Source of the DNA: a virus
Direction: 5' to 3' (one strand)
DNA: 21,045 nucleotides
IMG/VR virus record: IMGVR_UViG_3300020469_000311
Span: 1 to 21,045 of that record
Of the stretch, positions 14,412 to 19,309 are shown one piece after another. The notes beneath the pieces are model-generated. The model was not told where the DNA came from, did not search any database, and saw only the letters and a list, made by a program, of their open reading frames with translations. Positions within the stretch are counted from its first letter, which is position 1. Every line of letters begins with the position of its first letter. A program made the position numbers and the translations under genes.

Positions 14412-14790
14412 AATACTCCTTACACTCACTTAAAACTTGTTGTACATATACTTTATCATTTAATTTACGGTTAAGACCTGAAGGGTGTGGTAACTTAAAG
14501 TGGCCTACATTAATCTTTGATAGTGCTTCAGATGCAACGTTACCTAATGCGATAACTTTATCATAACCTTTACTAATAGTATATAGCCTGTTATAATCTA
14601 TGTCTTTTTTAGTAAACTGACCAGGGTGAGGATAGGTGTTAGAAAATGAAAAAAAATTAACACCTATCCAATCCATCCACTCGTACATTTTACCGATGGT
14701 ACTACCACCACGTACGCCGTCATCTTTTTTTCTGAAATCCTGTCCTGGTCCAGGATTTTGCGCAATGACTAAAAGTTTAACCAGTCCCAT
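14392..14790 (-). CDS. Uracil-DNA glycosylase superfamily-like protein
   Basis: This 132-aa protein has the two hallmark loops of the UDG fold: LLVIAQNPGPG (6-16, catalytic/water-activating loop) and HPSGLNR (102-108, DNA-intercalation loop). Between them are the strand KVIALGNVA and an aromatic segment WMDWIGVNFFSFS. Known members remove uracil or mispaired or modified bases from DNA. It lacks the GQDPYH of family 1 and looks like a compact divergent member. The start is ATG 14790, with AGG 6 nt upstream, 22 nt inside the dCMP deaminase gene. In a hydroxymethylcytosine phage it might remove uracil or unmodified or oxidised cytosines, or bind modified DNA. The target is unknown. Confidence 0.7.
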   Translation of the reverse strand: MGLVKLLVIAQNPGPGQDFRKKDDGVRGGSTIGKMYEWMDWIGVNFFSFSNTYPHPGQFTKKDIDYNRLYTISKGYDKVIALGNVASEALSKINVGHFKLPHPSGLNRKLNDKVYVQQVLSECKEYYENSNR

Positions 14791-15227
14791 CTTATACCTA
14801 CTTCTCCAAACATTGACTGTGAGGCAGTTGTTGACACCTTCCAATTTTCTGGTACACTTTGATACGGTGTTACTATTCTTTTAATGCCGGCTTGGATTAA
14901 ACCCTTAGCGCATTCACTACAAACAGGTAAACCATAAACATAAACTGTGGAATCTTTTAATGATACGCCATTTTCCGCAGCATTATAGATAACATTCATT
15001 TCAGCGTGAACCATAAATTTATATTTTTCTGTACGATTATCAAGCCTAGTGGTAGTGTCATTAATACCACGTGGAAAACCATTATAACCTTGAGCAATAA
15101 CAGTTCTATTTCTTACAGCAATAGATCCAACCTGTGTTGACGGATCTTTTGACCAAGTTGAAACAAACTTAGCCATTTGCATAAATCTTTTATCCCACTT
15201 ACTTGACAAGATCAAAGTGCCTTTCAT
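14769..15227 (-). CDS. cd: dCMP deaminase
   Basis: This enzyme converts dCMP to dUMP, feeding ThyX and draining the unmodified cytosine nucleotide pool. The zinc site is complete: H74-A-E76 (VHAEMN) and C103-xx-C106 (LPVCSECAKG). SSKWDKRFMQMAKFVSTWSK and DPSTQVGS at the N-terminus are typical of phage and bacterial dCMP deaminases. The start is uncertain: ATG 15227 gives 152 aa. TTG 15209 (giving MSSKWDKRF) has AAAGG 10 nt upstream, fits family length better and leaves an 11-nt overlap with gp42. It follows the hydroxymethylase gene, so both dCMP-using enzymes are made together. Confidence 0.9.
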   Translation of the reverse strand: MKGTLILSSKWDKRFMQMAKFVSTWSKDPSTQVGSIAVRNRTVIAQGYNGFPRGINDTTTRLDNRTEKYKFMVHAEMNVIYNAAENGVSLKDSTVYVYGLPVCSECAKGLIQAGIKRIVTPYQSVPENWKVSTTASQSMFGEVGIRWDWLNF

Positions 15228-15876
15228 AAACATGCAAGTTTTGTACTTGCCAAGTGATATCACCACATGAAATTGGTTCTATACTCTCATTCTTACATTG
15301 ATTATAATCTTCAACTAATACTTCTAGAACATAAAGCTGCCAAGCATAGTCATTTTTGTATCCGAACACGACATCGTTTGAGCGCATTTGTACGACACAG
15401 TGTAGTTTATCATCACGTATGTAATAAGTAACGGCATTAGTACATATGAAATCGCTCTTACCATTTTCATTATATTCCTCCCATATACTTGGACGATTGT
15501 AAATCATTGATGCTCTACGACCATCAGGATTTTCTAATAACTCATCAAGAACTCTACCATATTGATAATAATACTTATCAGAGTAAATTATTTGACCATA
15601 GTTTGAGTTAACTTCACCCCAGTCATTTGCTGCCAGCTTCCATGCAACAGGTACTTTACCTGAAATTGCGTTAACATTAGCAACCTGACTCCTATACCAA
15701 TTTAATTCTCTGTCAATGTAATCTTGATTAGGCTCACCAAATATTGAAGGTTCATCTGCCAGAAATGATGCACCAATCCACTCAATAGTTTTTTGTCCGG
15801 TTTTATCGATAGTGAATACTTCATTAAGAAGCTTTGACTTAAATAGATTTCTTACATTTTCAATCTTATTAATCAT
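15199..15876 (-). CDS. 42: dCMP hydroxymethylase (gp42)
   Basis: This ThyA-fold enzyme adds a hydroxymethyl group to C5 of dCMP using methylene-tetrahydrofolate, the first step to hydroxymethylcytosine DNA. FTIDKTGQKTIEWIGASFLA, ADEPSIFG and YIDRELNWYRS closely follow T4 gp42 as I recall it. The catalytic Cys is C145 (DFICTN). D176 in FGYKNDYAWQ replaces the Asn of thymidylate synthases, the change that favours cytosine over uracil. The C-to-D distance of 31 residues equals T4 (C148/D179). The protein has 225 aa against 246 in T4, ending at HVYERHFDLVK, so about 20 C-terminal residues are missing. ATG 15876 has AAGG 5 nt upstream. In T4 this gene also lies between 43 and beta-gt. Confidence 0.93.
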   Translation of the reverse strand: MINKIENVRNLFKSKLLNEVFTIDKTGQKTIEWIGASFLADEPSIFGEPNQDYIDRELNWYRSQVANVNAISGKVPVAWKLAANDWGEVNSNYGQIIYSDKYYYQYGRVLDELLENPDGRRASMIYNRPSIWEEYNENGKSDFICTNAVTYYIRDDKLHCVVQMRSNDVVFGYKNDYAWQLYVLEVLVEDYNQCKNESIEPISCGDITWQVQNLHVYERHFDLVK

Positions 15877-16165
15877 CTTGACCTTCCATCTTTCCACGCA
15901 TATATGATACCGCAAAAGAGCAGTAATTAATCATATCTTTATAAGTATCTTCGAGTGATTCAAACTTTGGATCACCTTCAGCTTCAAGTAAAGACTGTGC
16001 ACGTAATAGTTTTTGGTGTATCATATCATGAATAGTGTCAACACCTCTACGATAGTGCATAGCCTGCTTTATATTTGAGTTAGGATTTTGATAATCTTGT
16101 GACTTTTTTAACTGTAACTCAATACATTCATTAAGAACGTTTACTGATTCTTTAGACTTTGACAA
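15869..16165 (-). CDS. Nmad1/DUF1599-like protein
   Basis: This all-alpha protein is about 98 aa. The pattern KKSQDYQNPNS, then GVDTIHDMIHQKLLRAQSLL, then ESLEDTYKDMINYCSFAV resembles DUF1599, called nucleotide modification associated domain 1. That domain is found near phage base-modification genes. The conserved acidic and Lys/Arg residues could form a nucleotide site. The neighbour downstream is the dCMP hydroxymethylase, which fits. The start is uncertain: TTG 16165 has GGAG 6 nt upstream, while ATGs at 16171 and 16177 are in frame but poorly spaced. The gene overlaps its neighbours by 14 nt and 8 nt. The family assignment is from memory of the motif. Confidence 0.55.
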   Translation of the reverse strand: MSKSKESVNVLNECIELQLKKSQDYQNPNSNIKQAMHYRRGVDTIHDMIHQKLLRAQSLLEAEGDPKFESLEDTYKDMINYCSFAVSYMRGKMEGQDD

Positions 16166-16367
16166 TTTCATCTCCATATATAAAGTGCCTATTATCCAGA
16201 TCAATGATGCAATGATCGATTAATTTTTCATGCATCTTATCGACATTAATTCCACACTTGGAACTATGTCTTGGTTCAGGCATAATCTCAATCTTCTTGA
16301 TTTTATTGAAACCATATTTTGTTTCAACCGTATCACCTACGTAAAATATATTATCAAACTTAACCAT
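16152..16367 (-). CDS. Hypothetical protein (71 aa)
   Basis: This small protein begins MVKFDNIFYVGDTVETKYGF and ends RHFIYGDEIVKV. It looks like a short beta barrel (FYVGDTVETKYG, CIIDLDNRHFIYGDEIV) of the SH3/KOW type, but no family is claimed. The ATG shares a base with the previous stop (TAATG), and AAGGAG overlaps the end of that gene. There is no membrane segment or signal peptide. It is coupled to the Nmad1-like gene by a 14-nt overlap. Confidence 0.6.
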   Translation of the reverse strand: MVKFDNIFYVGDTVETKYGFNKIKKIEIMPEPRHSSKCGINVDKMHEKLIDHCIIDLDNRHFIYGDEIVKV

Positions 16368-16540
16368 TATATCTCCTTTGTTTCAATTTTAAGTATTTCA
16401 TTTAGATTTAAAGCTAGACACTTAAAAGTATCAAACGCGTTATCAACTGAGTTTTTTTCACTGTAACCACGTTCTACTACTGAAAGCGTAACTGATTTAG
16501 TAGCATTATCTTGAGTGTATACACAAGTTTGATATTCCAT
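16367..16540 (-). CDS. Small hypothetical protein (57 aa)
   Basis: This short gene starts at ATG 16540 (MEYQTCVYTQDNATKSVTLS) and ends at a TAATG junction with the next gene. AGGGAG lies 7 nt before the start, which itself forms a TAATG overlap with the preceding stop. The N-terminal half looks like a strand pair (ACVY-type TCVYTQ and SVTLSVVERGYSE). The C-terminal half is a helix (NAFDTFKCLALNLNEILK). It fills the gap between neighbours exactly, with correct spacing on both sides, which is good evidence for a real gene. No family was recognised. Confidence 0.65.
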   Translation of the reverse strand: MEYQTCVYTQDNATKSVTLSVVERGYSEKNSVDNAFDTFKCLALNLNEILKIETKEI

Positions 16541-16896
16541 TATTGAACTCCCTGTTCTTTAGCTGCATTTAAAATTATTGGTGTAAGTATTTCTTCAACC
16601 ATATCTTCCCAGTTAGACCATGTAGTTGACATGGCATGATGAGTTTGTGACATAGTAGGTGCAAAACCATATACACTGTTGAAAAGACCTCTTCTATTAC
16701 AAAGACCGTTATTGAAAAGATCATAGGCTGCATTTTGTGCTCTTCTAAACTTTTCAAGGTGCTTGTTTGAAGACATTGGCTTTTCACATCTACCTTCGAA
16801 TGGTAATAAATCATTTAACTTATCAGCTAAATGTTTGAAACCTGAATTGATTCCCCAGTTATTAGTAAATAATTCTGATTGATAACCTTTATACAT
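16540..16896 (-). CDS. Hypothetical protein behind cassette P3
   Basis: This 118-aa protein runs from ATG 16896 (MYKGYQSELFTNNWGINSGF), with the cassette GGAG 9 nt upstream. The leader ATG at 16920 is in frame and would add MKKAEFKN. It is mostly helical, rich in Asn, His and aromatic residues, and contains FRRAQNAAYDLFNNGLCNRR and WSNWEDMVEEIL. No domain was recognised. It is the first gene of the transcript from P3, which then continues into the hydroxymethylase block. It may thus head the operon for base modification. Confidence 0.65.
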   Translation of the reverse strand: MYKGYQSELFTNNWGINSGFKHLADKLNDLLPFEGRCEKPMSSNKHLEKFRRAQNAAYDLFNNGLCNRRGLFNSVYGFAPTMSQTHHAMSTTWSNWEDMVEEILTPIILNAAKEQGVQ

Positions 16897-16905
16897 ATTT
16901 TTAAA

Positions 16906-16965
16906 CTCCGCTTTTTTCATTTTATAGATCTATTATACACTATTTCTCGTCATTTGTAAACAGTT
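16906..16965 (-). repeat. Promoter-leader cassette copy 2 (promoter P3)
   Basis: TTTACA (16955-16960), a 17-bp spacer and TATAAT (16932-16937) are followed by AGATCT and ATGAAAAAAGCGGAG. The part from the -10 to the ribosome binding site is identical to copy 1. A-tracts upstream of the -35 (16961-16985) may act as an UP element. This promoter is the nearest one upstream of gp42. Confidence 0.88.
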
Positions 16966-16987
16966 TTTTTCACTTTTTTTCATTTTT

Positions 16988-17007
16988 GTTGTTAACATGT
17001 TAATTAA
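16988..17007. repeat. AT-rich dyad element upstream of P3
   Basis: The dyad TTAAC-AT-GTTAA (16992-17003) lies in a 20-bp block that matches the block at 17544-17563 with one mismatch. It starts 31 nt upstream of the P3 -35. A protein-binding site is possible. The differing distances to the two promoters argue against a tight operator. Confidence 0.45.
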
Positions 17008-17012
17008 ATATT

Positions 17013-17474
17013 TTATTGAAAAAATTCATCACGTTGACTTGGCTTAATTTTACAATTTGGATATTTAGTAACTAAATCAGAGCCAGCGACAAATCGAACT
17101 TTGATTCGAGGAAAATCAACTACATCACAAGCTATGTAATCAATTTCATTGGCATGCTCGTGAGCTATTTCACTAACAATTTTACGACCACCACCGAGCA
17201 TATTAGAAGGTGCATATGTAAGACCACCTTTTGTAAAACATTTAGCATCAAGTTTACGCTTATTTGATTTACGTATATGATCATAGCCAGTTGCATCTAC
17301 AAATTCAAGATCATTGAACCATATAGGTAAATGGTTTTCTAAAAACTTACTAGCAACTCGACCATCTTTAAACATTTTATTAATAGTTTCATTTGGCAAG
17401 CTACCAAATGATGCGTTTACCGTAAAGTTGTATGTATGATTATATTGTATTTCGTTATTTTGTTTTATAGACAT
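17013..17474 (-). CDS. Putative PD-(D/E)XK-like nuclease
   Basis: This 153-aa protein runs from ATG 17474 (MSIKQNNEIQYNHTYNFTVN), with the cassette GGAG 6 nt upstream. The in-frame leader ATG at 17495 would add MKKAENK. D65 in FVDATGYDHI and D76-A-K78 in KLDAKCFT resemble the acidic residue plus (D/E)xK of restriction-type nucleases. The rest has GGLTYAPSNMLGGGRK, IDYIACDVVDFPRIKV and a C-terminal QRDEFFQ. These could form a substrate-specific core fold. The motif match is suggestive only. If it is a nuclease, a phage with modified cytosine could use it on host DNA while sparing its own. Confidence 0.4.
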   Translation of the reverse strand: MSIKQNNEIQYNHTYNFTVNASFGSLPNETINKMFKDGRVASKFLENHLPIWFNDLEFVDATGYDHIRKSNKRKLDAKCFTKGGLTYAPSNMLGGGRKIVSEIAHEHANEIDYIACDVVDFPRIKVRFVAGSDLVTKYPNCKIKPSQRDEFFQ

Positions 17475-17480
17475 TTTATT

Positions 17481-17541
17481 CTCCGCTTTTTTCATTTTAA
17501 TAGATATATTATACCATAAAAAAAGCAGTTTGTAAACAGTT
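17481..17541 (-). repeat. Promoter-leader cassette copy 3 (promoter P4)
   Basis: TTTACA (17531-17536), a 17-bp spacer and TATAAT (17508-17513) are followed by ATATCTATTAAA and the same ATGAAAAAAGCGGAG. It has one extra base and two or three changes in the region between -10 and ATG compared with copies 1 and 2. The dyad block at 17544-17563 begins just upstream of the cassette. Confidence 0.85.
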
Positions 17542-17543
17542 TT

Positions 17544-17563
17544 GTTGTTAACTTGTTAATTAA
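17544..17563. repeat. AT-rich dyad element upstream of P4
   Basis: The dyad TTAAC-TT-GTTAA (17548-17559) is the second copy of the block at 16988-17007, 19 of 20 bases equal. It overlaps the stop codon of the gene ending at 17556 and lies 11 nt upstream of the P4 -35. Confidence 0.45.
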
Positions 17564-18008
17564 TTTCATCTCTATTGAATTTTTTTCCATTCCATACATA
17601 TATGCCTTCATGTACATATTCTTTAGATTTCTTATCATTAGTAAAAACATAAACAATATCAGGATAATTTCTCCAAGTTTCAAGCTTGGCTTCTTTACAT
17701 CTGTCGAGTACATAAGAAATATTACCAGCATGTTCTGTAACTTTAATTTCCACATTATCACCTAAGGGATCTATTAAATCTTTATACTTTCGCAAATCGT
17801 CTTCCCATCCAGTTTCAATAAGATATTGCTCAGCAGCATGTCCATATAAACACACCTCTAATATTTGGTCATATGTTCTACCACGAGCAGTAGATGCTTT
17901 GCTATGAATTTGCTTTGCCTCAAGTTCAGATCTTTCAAGCCATTCACTTTTTTCTTGTATATCATCAATACTGAATGACATGTCCATGTTAAATATTTCT
18001 GTAGACAT
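17556..18008 (-). CDS. Putative PD-(D/E)XK nuclease
   Basis: This protein is about 150 aa from ATG 18008 (MSTEIFNMDMSFSIDDIQEK). The helix ARGRTYDQILEVCLYGHAAE with E60 is followed by YKDLIDP (D77/D80) and VEIKVTE (E87-I-K89), the ordinary layout of a PD-(D/E)XK active site (E...D...ExK). The C-terminal half (NYPDIVYVFTND, YVHEGIYVWNGKKF) would complete the core sheet. Small phage endonucleases of this type cut DNA in repair or host-genome breakdown. The start is uncertain, since ATGs at 17987 and 17981 are also possible and none has a clear binding site. It overlaps the PrimPol-like gene by 20 nt or less. Promoter P4 follows directly after its stop. Confidence 0.5.
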   Translation of the reverse strand: MSTEIFNMDMSFSIDDIQEKSEWLERSELEAKQIHSKASTARGRTYDQILEVCLYGHAAEQYLIETGWEDDLRKYKDLIDPLGDNVEIKVTEHAGNISYVLDRCKEAKLETWRNYPDIVYVFTNDKKSKEYVHEGIYVWNGKKFNRDEIN

Positions 18009-18918
18009 ATTCGAGTGCACGGTTAGCCTCCTTCTCCATTGGACGGTTCTTATACCAATTACCAGTTTCTGTATCAAGTTCGCGACATAACACAGTAATC
18101 TCATCAGGCGTAATTGGATATTTATTTTTTAGGGCATTGCCTGCAGTTGCCACCATAATCTGGTACATCTTATGATACCAGCCTGTCTTACTAATCATAC
18201 GGTATTCTTTCTCAAGTTGCTTAGGAAAGAATGGACAATTTGAATATGAACTCCAATTCACATTCGTATTATCTAATTTAGATTTTCTATGCTCAAGTAT
18301 TTCTCTTTGCATATCTTCAGGTAACCTATCAAAGAAGTTATTACTGCTAGACTTTTCACGGTAAGGGTACTTGTTCATTAGGCTATCAGCGTCAATAAGA
18401 TCACCATCTCCACTAAAAATAAAATTGTAAGCATCATCATATTTTGCTGGTATATAATACATGCGAGATAAGTCTTTGGTTTGCTTATCTCCCATATCTC
18501 CAAGTTCTGTCTGAAGAGCATACCAAAAGTGTCGAATCTTTTCAGCTGATACATTCTTTTTAAGTGGGAACACAAGACGGAACTTTGGATTAGATTGTGT
18601 GCTACTAGCAGTGCTGTAACAGACATACCTAGTACCATTAAACTTATTGCGAATAGCTTCATAAAAATCTCCATCATATTCAAAGTCATCGACATCAACA
18701 GCACACCAACCAGCCCATACCGTAACATTATCATTAGCGCGAGTTGTATTAGGTTTAAACTGCGCAGGTGTCATGAGCGGTGCATCTTTCTTTGATTTTA
18801 TTATACGAGATGATAGACCATACAATGCTTTTTCAAAGCTATCAAAGTTTTCAAATGTTAGTTTTTGATTAGTCTTATTATCAAATATACTAGTAAAAAG
18901 AGTCAGAGATATTTCCAT
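17989..18918 (-). CDS. PrimPol-like primase (archaeo-eukaryotic primase superfamily)
   Basis: This 309-aa protein has the signature of AEP/PrimPol catalytic domains. It has GWCAVDVDDFE (D75-x-D77, metal site), RYVCYSTASSTQSNPKFRLV (the loop and strand where AEPs place their nucleotide-binding residues), FPL, and KDLSRMYYIPAKYD. The C-terminal part (about 200-309) is helical, like the PriCT domains linked to such primases, with WYHKMYQIMVATAGNALKNK. It lies between gp43 and the modification genes. T4 uses a DnaG-type primase (gp61), not seen here, so this could be the primase working with gp41. AAGGAT lies 5 nt before the ATG. It could instead be a replication-associated protein with lost activity. 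Confidence 0.6.
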   Translation of the reverse strand: MEISLTLFTSIFDNKTNQKLTFENFDSFEKALYGLSSRIIKSKKDAPLMTPAQFKPNTTRANDNVTVWAGWCAVDVDDFEYDGDFYEAIRNKFNGTRYVCYSTASSTQSNPKFRLVFPLKKNVSAEKIRHFWYALQTELGDMGDKQTKDLSRMYYIPAKYDDAYNFIFSGDGDLIDADSLMNKYPYREKSSSNNFFDRLPEDMQREILEHRKSKLDNTNVNWSSYSNCPFFPKQLEKEYRMISKTGWYHKMYQIMVATAGNALKNKYPITPDEITVLCRELDTETGNWYKNRPMEKEANRALEYVYRNI

Positions 18919-19309
18919 GATTATCCTTATGTTCTGGACCTGTCCAACCTTTTGGCTTTACCAAATCCGGTAAGCCAAGTGGATTAGGTCTTCCTTCTTT
19001 TATGCCAACTTCTTTTGACATATTCGCTTTATATACTTCATCCCATGCTTTATTAGCATCAACACCAAATACTTCGAGTGTGCCAATTGCAAAGACGCAT
19101 AGGTCAATCATACCATCAACCATTTCTTCTGCATCTCTTTTATCAAAGGCAGCCTTTGTTTCATCAAGTTCTTCTTGCATCATGCCAATTCTAAACTTCA
19201 TATATTTTCTTAGGTGTACACCGTCAAATGTCTTTTCAGTGTCCATCCATTTGTCTACACCATATTTTTTATGCATGTCTTGCATGTCTTTAAACCAGTT
19301 TGTACTCAT
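18890..19309 (-). CDS. MazG-like nucleoside triphosphate pyrophosphohydrolase
   Basis: This 139-aa all-alpha NTP pyrophosphatase-like protein has two acidic motifs that bind magnesium: QEELDE (E46, E47, E50) and EEMVDGMIDL (E61, E62, D65, D69). These are followed by GTLEVFGVDANKAWDEVYKA and NMSKE. The tail GRPNPLGLPDLVKPKGW is typical of a phage subgroup. Relatives hydrolyse dNTPs to dNMPs plus pyrophosphate. In T4 the all-alpha dCTPase gp56 destroys dCTP so that only the hydroxymethyl form is used. This gene could fill that role or clear dUTP, but the substrate is not shown. It starts at an ATGA overlap with gp43. Confidence 0.75.
   Translation of the reverse strand: MSTNWFKDMQDMHKKYGVDKWMDTEKTFDGVHLRKYMKFRIGMMQEELDETKAAFDKRDAEEMVDGMIDLCVFAIGTLEVFGVDANKAWDEVYKANMSKEVGIKEGRPNPLGLPDLVKPKGWTGPEHKDNHGNISDSFY

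Noticed and set aside
9337-14429. Whole sugar block as a host-derived capsule or LPS operon unrelated to DNA
   Set aside because: Not fully excluded, but its place between gp42 and uvsX at the beta-gt site, coupling with dCMP enzymes and absence of transport or polymerase genes make DNA modification the better reading.
16921-16985. Origin of replication in the A/T-tract region upstream of P3
   Set aside because: No repeated initiator-type motifs apart from the dyad; the A-tracts fit an UP element of the promoter.
18009-18104. N-terminal extension of the PD-(D/E)XK gene from 18104
   Set aside because: The added 32 residues are encoded over the PrimPol-like gene's C-terminus, look random and basic, and have no binding site.
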